Under the pieces are notes generated by a model that saw nothing but the letters and a program-made list of their open reading frames with translations, was not told where the DNA came from and ran no database searches. The translations under genes were made by a program, and so were the position numbers. Of a stretch of DNA of 64,000 nt, positions 18,648 to 26,699 are shown piece by piece; within the stretch, counting starts at the first letter, position 1; every line of letters begins with the position of its first letter. Source of the DNA: Firmicutes bacterium ADurb.Bin146 (lineage in GTDB: Bacteria; Bacillota; Clostridia; DUPQ01); contig MWDI01000066.1 in NCBI GenBank assembly GCA_002070475.1, positions 85,864 through 149,863 on the forward strand, given 5' to 3'.

Positions 18648-20242
18648 TCTAATTTCCCTCCAAATGCATTTTCAATATCTTTATATAGAACATAGTCAGA
18701 ATTAATTTTATTAAATGCTTTATTTACTGAGGTTGTGTAATATCTGTTATCTTTAAAAAAGCTTCGAGCATTCATTGAGTAAGCGATTTCCCCATTGAAT
18801 AGCATCACGCAGCGGCTTGCATAGTTGGCTGCAAACTCTAAATCATGTGTTGCACAAACTACAGTAGCACCTGACTTTTTTAATAGTTTTGATATTACAT
18901 TTTTTAAAGAAGGATCCATGCTTTTTGTAGGTTCATCTAATATTATAAAGTCAGGTTTTCTTAAAAGCATGCATGCAAGCACTGCTTTTTGCTGTTCACC
19001 TGCAGATAAGTCATACGGATGCTTATTAAGAATATCTTTAAGAGAAAGTTCCTCTGTTAAAGATATATAAAGATGTTCATCCATACCAATAAAAGACATC
19101 TGTTCATGTACTGTATCTTCAGTAAAAAATGAATTCAGATCCTGAGGCATATATTGTATCTTTTTATATAATGTTTTAACCTTCCCTATATGGGGTTTTA
19201 GTATCCCGCTTATTATCTTCAGTAAAGTTGATTTACCAGAACCATTACTTCCCATTATGCATAAGAACTCTTTTTTTTCTATATCCAAATTTAGATTCCT
19301 AATAGCATACTTTTCCTTGTCATATGCAAAAAACAGTTCCCTTATACTGACTATCTTATCCGAAAATTCATTTGAAGCAGATTTTTCACTTATTATCTGA
19401 ACCTGTTTTGCTGAAGCATAATAATCCTTCACCATAAGCTTCAGTTCTTTTGGCGTTATGCATGCAGGTACTGTTTTATCAATAAGAAGAGAACACTTTG
19501 ATACAACAGGTAGAAAATCCCTTCTTTTTATTTCCACACTCTCCCAAAGATTTTTCAGTACATCACGCGTGTATCCTTGGAAAACTATTTGAGAGTCTTC
19601 CATGTAAACAATCCTATCAGCAAGTGAAATAACATCATCCGGTCTGTGTTCGGTCATAACAATGGTAATACCAAGTTCTTCATTAAGCCTTCTCAATACA
19701 TCAGTAAATTCTAACGCTGAAATAGGATCCAGCTGGCCTATAGGTTCATCAAGCAGTAAAATATCAGGATGCACCATTAACTGTGAGCATAAAGAGACTA
19801 TCTGTTTCTGGCCGCCTGAAAGAGTATCAGGGTGCCTGTTTAAAAGATCCTCTATGCCAAAGTAACTTACTGTTTCACTCATTCTTTTTTTCTGAGTATA
19901 TGAATCATATGCAAGATTCTCCATTGTAAGTGCCAAATCGCTTAGGACAGATGTTGTAACAAGCTGTGTTTCTGGATTGGAAAATACTATGGATATTTTT
20001 TTGCTGTCAATCTGATTTTCTATAACTCCTGAAGATATACCATATGGAGCAGCTTCTTTTTTTAAGCTTCTTAGTAAAGTAGTCTTACCACATCCAGAAG
20101 GTCCCATAACAAGAAGTATCTCGCCTTCCCATATATCCAGATTTATATTCTTAAGTGCAACCTTATTCCTGGTTTTCCCTTGGATATAATTTTCATAAAT
20201 GAATCCCATATCCTTTATGCTTATCAATGCTTTATGAGCCAT
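18644..20242 (-). CDS. ECF transporter energy-coupling ATPase, fused A-A' (two ABC domains)
   Basis: A 532-residue protein with two complete ABC ATPase domains in one chain. Walker A motifs are GPSGCGKTT (about residue 42) and GSNGSGKST; signature motifs are LSGGQKQ and LSAGEQQ; Walker B stretches are ILLLDEP and FIILDEP. In most ECF systems A and A' are separate proteins. It overlaps the T-component gene by 19 bases upstream and the S-component gene by 4 bases downstream, so the three form a dedicated (group I) ECF transporter. Confidence 0.92.
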   Translation of the reverse strand: MAHKALISIKDMGFIYENYIQGKTRNKVALKNINLDIWEGEILLVMGPSGCGKTTLLRSLKKEAAPYGISSGVIENQIDSKKISIVFSNPETQLVTTSVLSDLALTMENLAYDSYTQKKRMSETVSYFGIEDLLNRHPDTLSGGQKQIVSLCSQLMVHPDILLLDEPIGQLDPISALEFTDVLRRLNEELGITIVMTEHRPDDVISLADRIVYMEDSQIVFQGYTRDVLKNLWESVEIKRRDFLPVVSKCSLLIDKTVPACITPKELKLMVKDYYASAKQVQIISEKSASNEFSDKIVSIRELFFAYDKEKYAIRNLNLDIEKKEFLCIMGSNGSGKSTLLKIISGILKPHIGKVKTLYKKIQYMPQDLNSFFTEDTVHEQMSFIGMDEHLYISLTEELSLKDILNKHPYDLSAGEQQKAVLACMLLRKPDFIILDEPTKSMDPSLKNVISKLLKKSGATVVCATHDLEFAANYASRCVMLFNGEIAYSMNARSFFKDNRYYTTSVNKAFNKINSDYVLYKDIENAFGGKLE

Positions 20243-21135
20243 ATCTTTGATAATCCTCTCTTTACAGATGTGATGCCTTCTGACACAAAAGGCAGATATA
20301 TTACTAATACTGTAAACATATATAATATAAGCCCGAAGCCGTCCGGTAATGCACAGTCAGTTACTGGATAATATGAAAATCCTGTTTTACCAATTGCAGC
20401 TGCTATATAAATAAATAATGTGAAAGTTGCAAATATCGATAATAGAAGAATATCCCTTATAGTATATCGATACCTGGTATAGTGTACTTTTTTGGATGAT
20501 CCATAGTTCTTCACTTTAAGACTTAATGCTGTATCCATACCCTCTTCAAGAGTCCACGTTGTCAAAGCTTTTAAGTGCATGCCATATGACTGTATTTTTT
20601 CTTTGATTGTCTTTTCTTTTTTACTAGAATTTACTGACTGTACTGCGGATAAATCAGTAGCTCTTTTTTTAAACAAAGGTATGTATCTTAAAGCCATATC
20701 AAATACAAACGATGTCTTTGGCAGAATATTTGAAAAAAGATAAAGAAATCGTGAACTGTCTAAAAGAGTGTTAAAGGATATGAATGCTGTCATAACAGAC
20801 ATTAACATAAGCATGTTATATATCCCATATACAAAGGCTTCTCTTGTTACAGGATTATATAGAAGATAAAACATAACTGTAGTGCCTTTATGGACAAGCA
20901 AGACATTAAGAATTAATACAACAGCTCCAATTGCTGATATCCATTTCATAGATTTTAAAAATTTATCCATACCTGAGTAATATATTGCCAAAAAACAACA
21001 AGCAATAAATAAAGTAAGCATAAATAATGGATTTTTTAATATGAATATGCAGGAAAACAGAGCTGTATAGTACATAAACAGAGTAAAAGGGTGTGATATA
21101 TAGAAAGGGCTTATCACTCTATTACGTATTCCCAT
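20224..21135 (-). CDS. ECF transporter T component
   Basis: Membrane scaffold subunit that couples the ATPase to the S component; 303 residues. Hydrophobic segments are at about 18-50, 60-85, 100-125 and 235-290. The long cytoplasmic helices holding the coupling motifs are visible as ALRYIPLFKKRATDLSAVQS and WTLEEGMDTALSLKVKNYGS. The start overlaps the end of the DUF4430 lipoprotein by 22 bases and has GAAGGGGA upstream. It belongs to the cobalamin-riboswitch operon. Confidence 0.88.
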   Translation of the reverse strand: MGIRNRVISPFYISHPFTLFMYYTALFSCIFILKNPLFMLTLFIACCFLAIYYSGMDKFLKSMKWISAIGAVVLILNVLLVHKGTTVMFYLLYNPVTREAFVYGIYNMLMLMSVMTAFISFNTLLDSSRFLYLFSNILPKTSFVFDMALRYIPLFKKRATDLSAVQSVNSSKKEKTIKEKIQSYGMHLKALTTWTLEEGMDTALSLKVKNYGSSKKVHYTRYRYTIRDILLLSIFATFTLFIYIAAAIGKTGFSYYPVTDCALPDGFGLILYMFTVLVIYLPFVSEGITSVKRGLSKIWLIKH

Positions 21136-21518
21136 TTAATAATATCCCCTTCTTTTACTTCATAGACTCCGCTGCTTTTAGACGCGGATTCTGAATTCAC
21201 ATAAAAAACCCATCCGCTTGCAGGACCATAGTCAAATTCGTATAAATCTGCAATACCTTCCACATATCTTGCTGCTCCGATTCCTCTAGATGATATCAGT
21301 AACTCATTATCCTTGCACGCTGTAAAAGTAATATCAAATACTTTGGATCCTTTTTCCAACTTTACAGCATATTCAGACAAAATAATTCCTTTATCTGCAT
21401 ATGAAGCATCTATAGTTACATAAGCATACCCTTCCTGTGTATCACTATTTTTTACACACCCAGGTATAAAAGCAAGCATTAAGCATATTAAAATAATAAA
21501 AATTACAGTCCGCTTCAT
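21114..21518 (-). CDS. DUF4430 (transcobalamin beta-domain-like) lipoprotein
   Basis: A 134-residue lipoprotein: signal peptide with lipobox FIPGC, then one DUF4430 domain (about 32-132) with the characteristic GIGAARYVEGI and SGWVFYVNSE blocks. In Pfam terms DUF4430 is the domain matching the C-terminal beta domain of intrinsic factor and transcobalamin, which closes over the bound cobalamin. It directly follows the barrel-SLH gene and overlaps the T-component gene. I infer a membrane-tethered corrinoid binder handing ligand to the S component. Family assignment is from pattern recognition. Confidence 0.8.
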   Translation of the reverse strand: MKRTVIFIILICLMLAFIPGCVKNSDTQEGYAYVTIDASYADKGIILSEYAVKLEKGSKVFDITFTACKDNELLISSRGIGAARYVEGIADLYEFDYGPASGWVFYVNSESASKSSGVYEVKEGDIIKWEYVIE

Positions 21519-22913
21519 TTAATCATCTCCTCTATATAAACTTTGTACAATTAATGATATAGCAGTCTGCCTGGTTATATATCCGTTATCCTTATATTCA
21601 ATATCCATATTGGTAATTTTATTTATGCTTTCAACAAATTCAGGCGCAGAAATATATGAATATGGTTCAAAAAATACCAGATCCCTGCCTGCTATAATTC
21701 CATTCAGATAGCATGCAATAATATATTTTGAATACCAGCTGCCAAACTGCACATCCTTGAAACGGGGAATAAAAATGTTTATTTCTATCCCAGCCGCTTT
21801 ATAGAGTAAAACGCATGCTTCAGCTCTTGTAAGATTATCCAAAGGCCTTAACTCAAAGCCGTCACCTACTATTAAAGATCTAGCATAAGCTGTCCGAATA
21901 TCTTCATAATACTCATCAAAAATCATGCCTTCGTCGGAAAAAACAAGTTTCTCTTCTTGTTCAGGCTTTTCAGTCTGTACAGGTTCATGTGTTATTTCAG
22001 GTGACGAAACCGGTGTTTGCGATGGTTCAATAATATCTTCTTTTTTTGCATACACATACCCGATATTAATAGCAGTAAGAGCAAGGTAGGCTTGTTCTGT
22101 AGCTATATTGTTAGCATTTTGGTCTGCACTGTGTTTGAATAGATATTCATTCGTCATATACTTTTTAATAAGAGTATCATAAAGCGTTTTACCCTGACGC
22201 ACAAACCTCTCATCATTTAAAGGAATCCCTGCAGTCGACAGCGCGATTATAACCTGAGAAAGATTCTCAGAACTGTCTGAATTCTGGTAATACATAAACC
22301 CGTCACTATCCAGTTTACTGCTTAGGAAGGATAAAGCTTTATTCAAAGCGGTTACAGCTTTCTGGTCTTTTGGAAAATATGATAATGCAGTTACCGCCAT
22401 GGCGCTAAGGTCGTTATCCGAACCCCATCCTTTTGCTAATGGGAATCCTCCATCTTCGTTCTGATATTCCAGCAGTAACACCAACAGCTTTTCTTTAGTC
22501 CAAAGAGTATCTGCATCTGTATTTTCATCAATAAGTGCGAAAATACTGAAAATTACTCCATTAATACCGGATTTATCTATATTTTTAAATTCCTGAAGCA
22601 TTGATACAAGATTATAGCCATAAAAATCCTTTGGATTCTTGCCATCCTGTTTAAGAAGGATAATTAATTTTGCATATTCCAAGGCTGTCCTGTAAATGCC
22701 TTCTCTGTTTGTTATATCCTCTTTCAAAGAAGTATAAAAATTAGCTTGTATTTCGTAACCATTAAGACAAAGCCCTAGAGCTTCCCAAATGGAAAGCTCT
22801 TCTTTTTCAAGATATGTTTGTGATATCTTAGAATGTGCATCATCTGATGCGTTTACATTAACCGCACCATACATTATGCATATAACTAATATCACTGCAA
22901 AGGCTTTTTTCAT
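21519..22913 (-). CDS. alpha/alpha-barrel protein with SLH domains (intrinsic-factor alpha-domain-like)
   Basis: Exported protein of 464 residues. Signal peptide 1-23; then helical repeats of the terpenoid-cyclase/prenyltransferase barrel type (about 35-285) with ENEDGGFPLAKGWGSDNDLS, LDSDGFMYYQNSDSSENLSQ and NNIATEQAYLALTA; then a linker rich in P, E and T (about 290-320); then about two SLH repeats (FDEYYEDIRTAYARSLIVGD, FKDVQFGSWYSKYIIACYLN). No DXDD cyclase motif is seen. Intrinsic factor and transcobalamin have the same barrel fold as their alpha domain, so with the adjacent DUF4430 proteins a corrinoid-binding role is likely. Start and preceding stop overlap by one base. Confidence 0.8.
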   Translation of the reverse strand: MKKAFAVILVICIMYGAVNVNASDDAHSKISQTYLEKEELSIWEALGLCLNGYEIQANFYTSLKEDITNREGIYRTALEYAKLIILLKQDGKNPKDFYGYNLVSMLQEFKNIDKSGINGVIFSIFALIDENTDADTLWTKEKLLVLLLEYQNEDGGFPLAKGWGSDNDLSAMAVTALSYFPKDQKAVTALNKALSFLSSKLDSDGFMYYQNSDSSENLSQVIIALSTAGIPLNDERFVRQGKTLYDTLIKKYMTNEYLFKHSADQNANNIATEQAYLALTAINIGYVYAKKEDIIEPSQTPVSSPEITHEPVQTEKPEQEEKLVFSDEGMIFDEYYEDIRTAYARSLIVGDGFELRPLDNLTRAEACVLLYKAAGIEINIFIPRFKDVQFGSWYSKYIIACYLNGIIAGRDLVFFEPYSYISAPEFVESINKITNMDIEYKDNGYITRQTAISLIVQSLYRGDD

Positions 22914-24742
22914 TATCTAGCAACAGCCTCCATGTAGGATAATATCAAAAAAACAGCTTCTTCTCTGGTAAGTCCTTCAAAGAATAGCGCATTTTGTGTT
23001 TCAGTTAATTCAAGGTCTGATTCAAATACCTTCTTTAATGCGTATTGCGCAGAATCAGAATTAACTGAGTCATTTGGATTAAAATATCCTTTATCATGTG
23101 TAGCAAGACCGTACTTGAATACAGTCTGAGCATATCCTGCAAACCAGTGACCAGAAGCTATATCAGTATATTTCTTCCTGTATTTCCCCGCAATTTCAAG
23201 TCCTGCAGCGCGTATAAGCATTGCATGAAATTCCGCTTTTGTCACTTCATCCATAGGTCTTAATTTCTTGTCCTGATCGCCTGTCAGAATATACTGCTCC
23301 ATAGCTTTTGTAACATATGCTGAATACTCATCAGACACATCTTCATAATCGATATATTCCTCTGTATTAAGCAATTTATCGCTGATTACATCAATATATA
23401 CTGATGTTTTAGAAATATTGTCCTCTTTTGGTAAAGTCGATAGTTCATATATACCTTTTTTATTAAAGCTTACAGTCACAAAACCTTCCTCATCTGTCAC
23501 ATAACCTGCTTTCTGTCCGTTTATGGTTATCTCACAACCGGCATATGGCAGTACTGATACCTCCCATGTGGAATAGTCTAGTACATGACGATACAATCTA
23601 ATATTAATCTTCTCCCCGCCTTTTGCTTTTATGTTACTAATATCAAAAAAGGCATAGGTATCTGTCATCCAGTCATTTAAAAGATATACATCCAGTATAT
23701 CTCCATCTTTTAAAGGCTGTTCATTTAACGCATACCATGAAGATTCATTATTGACTGTGTACATCCAGCTGGCATTGCCTGTAGCTTCTACTCCTGCAAG
23801 TAATGATATGAAAGAGCCTTTATTGAAATTTGCGTCTTCAGGATCTGCAGCATCAAAGCCGTTCTGGCTTAATGCCCGTATAACTGCATGCAGAGCGGAA
23901 AAATCAAGTTCTGATGATACATTGTATTTACTAAGGTCAAATCCTTTTGGATCCATATATGCTGTATATGTTTTATCCTTTGTATATATATTTACTGCAA
24001 CGCCCTTACCATATGTCTTTACTGATGCATACGGACGCGAAATAGTATTTATACCATCAACATACTTTTCAGCAGATATAGTATGGATTCCCCAGTCTTT
24101 GAACGTAATATAGGCATTTCCTGATTTATCTGTAACTATATTTGTCTTCTGCCCATCAATAGTAATAACTGCATCTGACACATTTTCATATGAGACTTCC
24201 CATGTGACAGGGTTGGTTACCTGGTGTTTGAGATTCAGCTTTACAGTAGTAAACGCATCTGTCTCGTATTCATCTGATAAACCAAATGTGGAATATGAAC
24301 AGCTCATCCAGTCTTCTATGTAGTAAATGACTACATAATCCCCCTTAGAAATCTGTTGGTCTTTTATAGAGTTCCATGAAGAGTTATCATTCAATACATA
24401 CATCCAACCTGCATTTCCTTGTGCAGTAAGACCAAGCACTGAAGATATATACGACCCTCCATTTGTATTTAAAATATCTTTTTTTGTTGCATCATATCCT
24501 TTAGCTTCTAATGCGTAAATTATTGCATGTAGTACACTGTAATGTTGTGGGTTATCTGAAATACCATATGAATCCAAACTGAAAATTTCCAAAGGTACTG
24601 CTGTTTTTTCCACAAGCGTATCTTCATATCCTTCTATGCGTATATATGCATATTCATTCGTTACAGCAAACGCTGTCGGCGTCATGGCGATAATCAGAGC
24701 GATCATCATAATAATGCAGATGGTTCTTGTACTTTTTCTCAT
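22913..24742 (-). CDS. SLH-anchored protein with two DUF4430 domains
   Basis: First gene of the cobalamin-riboswitch operon; 609 residues. Signal peptide 1-26; first DUF4430 (about 30-155, with GNAGWMYVLNDNSSW); an Ig-like linker domain (about 165-250, ending in VITIDGQKTNIVTDKSGNAY); second DUF4430 (about 252-370, with GNASWMYTVNNESSW); a second Ig-like domain; then SLH repeats (about 465-605, YEDVSDEYSAYVTKAMEQYI and YTDIASGHWFAGYAQTVFKY). SLH modules bind pyruvylated wall polymers, so the DUF4430 pair is displayed on the cell surface. The start has GGAGG upstream. Confidence 0.85.
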   Translation of the reverse strand: MRKSTRTICIIMMIALIIAMTPTAFAVTNEYAYIRIEGYEDTLVEKTAVPLEIFSLDSYGISDNPQHYSVLHAIIYALEAKGYDATKKDILNTNGGSYISSVLGLTAQGNAGWMYVLNDNSSWNSIKDQQISKGDYVVIYYIEDWMSCSYSTFGLSDEYETDAFTTVKLNLKHQVTNPVTWEVSYENVSDAVITIDGQKTNIVTDKSGNAYITFKDWGIHTISAEKYVDGINTISRPYASVKTYGKGVAVNIYTKDKTYTAYMDPKGFDLSKYNVSSELDFSALHAVIRALSQNGFDAADPEDANFNKGSFISLLAGVEATGNASWMYTVNNESSWYALNEQPLKDGDILDVYLLNDWMTDTYAFFDISNIKAKGGEKINIRLYRHVLDYSTWEVSVLPYAGCEITINGQKAGYVTDEEGFVTVSFNKKGIYELSTLPKEDNISKTSVYIDVISDKLLNTEEYIDYEDVSDEYSAYVTKAMEQYILTGDQDKKLRPMDEVTKAEFHAMLIRAAGLEIAGKYRKKYTDIASGHWFAGYAQTVFKYGLATHDKGYFNPNDSVNSDSAQYALKKVFESDLELTETQNALFFEGLTREEAVFLILSYMEAVAR

Positions 24743-24765
24743 AATTTCAATCCTCCGTTAAAATT

Positions 24766-24798
24766 AAAAAATCCTTTTCTTGCGGGTAAAAAGGATTT
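24766..24798 (-). terminator. intrinsic terminator of the riboswitch expression platform
   Basis: On the minus strand a perfect 10-bp stem AAATCCTTTT/AAAAGGATTT with a 10-base loop is followed by a U run, just ahead of the first gene. The loop bases CCGCAAG are perfectly complementary to the upstream CTTGCGG at 24818-24824, so an alternative pairing can break the terminator. Confidence 0.8.
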
Positions 24799-24802
24799 AT
24801 AT

Positions 24803-24990
24803 CACATTCCTTATCGACCGCAAGCAATGTATGCTGTGTTATCCGGCAGGTCTTCTGACTTGAGATCATCGCTATGCACCTTCCCGTATTATCTACAGTG
24901 GTTAATTGCAATCGCTCCCTCTTACAGCGGCGGGACCGCGCAGGACTTTCACCTGCTTCCCTATTAAAAAATTGCTTTTACCGAAAAATC
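24803..24990 (-). ncRNA. cobalamin riboswitch (AdoCbl/B12 element)
   Basis: Minus-strand leader with the classic cobalamin aptamer: GGGAAGCAGGTGAAAGTCC with CGCGGTCCCGCCGCTGTAA (P3 region), CCACTG, GGGAAGG, then the B12 box AAGTCAGAAGACCTGCC at 24845-24861, followed by a hairpin arm with GCTTGCGGTCG (L13-like). A terminator lies just downstream, so high cobalamin should stop transcription of the six-gene operon. The aptamer borders are approximate; the element identity is secure. Confidence 0.95.
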
Positions 24991-25036
24991 CGCATATTCA
25001 ATTGTATACTTAGTTAATCACAAACAGACACTTGTG

Positions 25037-25783
25037 TCAATGCAATTTAAGATTTTCAACATGTATTCCTCTTCTTTTTTTCGTATTGAATATGATTAAA
25101 ATAAAAACAGTTAAGATTACCAGAAAAAACATATATGCCGTATTCAACAAGAAGAGTTTTTGCATTGACAGAAAAGAATAAATTGTTATTAGTGCAAATT
25201 CCGTTAATGCTGATAAAAGCTTATTATTGTTAAATATAGATAAAGTGAGCCAGTTTACTGCAAATACCCAGAATGGATAAGCTATGTTCGGCAGACTCTC
25301 AGTATAATCGGCATTTATCAGCGAGGTTAAGACAGGCATGAGCTTATCTGTCATACCTATATATTCGAAACCGCCAAAATTAACAATAAGGGCATATACA
25401 AGGTTAAGTACCGCTACAGGTACTCCGACATATATGCATTGTATGAATGATTCACCTGTAGAAAAAGCGATTGTGTCTGCAATATCTTGCTTCTTACTTA
25501 AAATATATCTTACCAGCAGATGCAAGCAAGCACTTATTACACCTATAGAAAGCGAATATATGACTATATTTATAGATAATGAATCTTTTATATAAGGTAT
25601 AAGAAAAATAAGAAAAAAAACGAGATTTTTTAAAACAATTCCATAAATAGAAAACCCAGCCATACCTAAAAGCATGGCTTTTGTCCTTTTTTTTATAATC
25701 ATGATTACAAAAGGAATAAGGGGCACAAATACGAAAACCCCTGCAGATATTGTTATAAAAATCAGGTTAATACTTTTTACCAT
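25037..25783 (-). CDS. YhfC-like polytopic membrane protein, probably catalytically dead
   Basis: A 248-residue membrane protein with about seven hydrophobic segments. The stretch HLLVRYILSKKQDIADTIAF followed by STGESFIQ lines up with the YhfC-type pattern (EE..RY...KK...DGLAFGLGHGGIEA), but the metalloprotease-like glutamates and the GHGG histidine are not conserved. I therefore read it as a distant, non-catalytic YhfC relative; the family call is tentative. It starts two bases after the esterase stop, so the two are co-transcribed, and it ends about 45 bases before the riboswitch region. Confidence 0.5.
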   Translation of the reverse strand: MVKSINLIFITISAGVFVFVPLIPFVIMIIKKRTKAMLLGMAGFSIYGIVLKNLVFFLIFLIPYIKDSLSINIVIYSLSIGVISACLHLLVRYILSKKQDIADTIAFSTGESFIQCIYVGVPVAVLNLVYALIVNFGGFEYIGMTDKLMPVLTSLINADYTESLPNIAYPFWVFAVNWLTLSIFNNNKLLSALTEFALITIYSFLSMQKLFLLNTAYMFFLVILTVFILIIFNTKKRRGIHVENLKLH

Positions 25784-25785
25784 GC

Positions 25786-26565
25786 TTATTGCAAATATTC
25801 ATTCAAGAACAAAGCTATCTGTTCACTCCACCGCTCCCATTCGTGAGCTCCTCCATCTGTCATATATTTAAGTTTCAAACCAGCTTCTTGAGCATGTTTC
25901 TTAAAGTTCAGATTGAGCATATATAAAAAATCGGTATTTCCACAGTACTGGTAAACCTTAAGATCTTTTATTGAATATCCATTAACAGTCTTGTTTCTTC
26001 TTATTAAAGATATAAGATCATTGTCAGTATCAGCAAGCTGTGGATTCTCGCCAAAAATGTTGCGGAAAAGCTCGCTGTTTCTTCTGTCATTTTCTTCATT
26101 CCCAGTTATAAAGCTAGCAATATTCGCTAAATCCAAAACACCAGAAAAACTTCCTGCTATGCAGAATTTGTCTGGATTATTGAAAGCTATCTTTAAAGCC
26201 CCATATCCACCCATAGATAATCCGGCAATCATATTGTCCTTTCGTTTATCTGAAAACCCGAAAGTTCTTTGGATATACTGCATGAACTCAGAGATCAGAT
26301 ATGTGTAAAAGGGTTCTCCATATTTCATATCAGCATAAAAACTATTTTTAGCATTCGGACATACTACTGCAACCTTATATGTTTCTGCAAGTCTTGCGAT
26401 ATTGGTATATGTTATCCAGTCATGGCATGTGCCATGCATACCATGTAAAAGATACAATACTTTTATATCTTTCGGACATATAGAAGACGGCAATATAACA
26501 TTACATTCGTCCCTGTAATAAAGAAGATTAGTATCAAACTTGCAGTTAATTACTGAAGCACCCAT
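25786..26565 (-). CDS. alpha/beta-hydrolase esterase (FrmB/EstA/D family)
   Basis: Serine esterase of 259 residues in the S-formylglutathione hydrolase / acetyl-xylan or tributyrin esterase group. Visible are the oxyanion-side YLLHGMHGTCHDWI, the nucleophile elbow GLSMGGYGALK (Ser near residue 117), a likely acid in YCGNTDFLY, and the catalytic His in DGGAHEWERW. There is no signal peptide, so it acts in the cytoplasm. GGGAGG precedes the ATG. It heads a two-gene operon with the YhfC-like membrane gene; the physiological substrate is unknown. Confidence 0.85.
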   Translation of the reverse strand: MGASVINCKFDTNLLYYRDECNVILPSSICPKDIKVLYLLHGMHGTCHDWITYTNIARLAETYKVAVVCPNAKNSFYADMKYGEPFYTYLISEFMQYIQRTFGFSDKRKDNMIAGLSMGGYGALKIAFNNPDKFCIAGSFSGVLDLANIASFITGNEENDRRNSELFRNIFGENPQLADTDNDLISLIRRNKTVNGYSIKDLKVYQYCGNTDFLYMLNLNFKKHAQEAGLKLKYMTDGGAHEWERWSEQIALFLNEYLQ

Positions 26566-26667
26566 TTCATACCTCCCAAAACATATATTAAGTATATCAC
26601 AATGAATAAAGTACTGGCATTAAAATCGGATTAATAATACAGTCCTATGTAATTTGTTTCAAGATAT

Positions 26668-26676
26668 GATATACTA
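26668..26676 (+). promoter_or_regulatory. extended -10 promoter of purA
   Basis: TGaTATACT is an extended -10 element about 24 bases ahead of the purA ATG; no good -35 is seen. The leader is only about 15-20 bases and holds the GGAGG ribosome site. Activity is inferred. Confidence 0.55.
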
Positions 26677-26699
26677 AAAGATGTCGTTTGGAGGACTTA

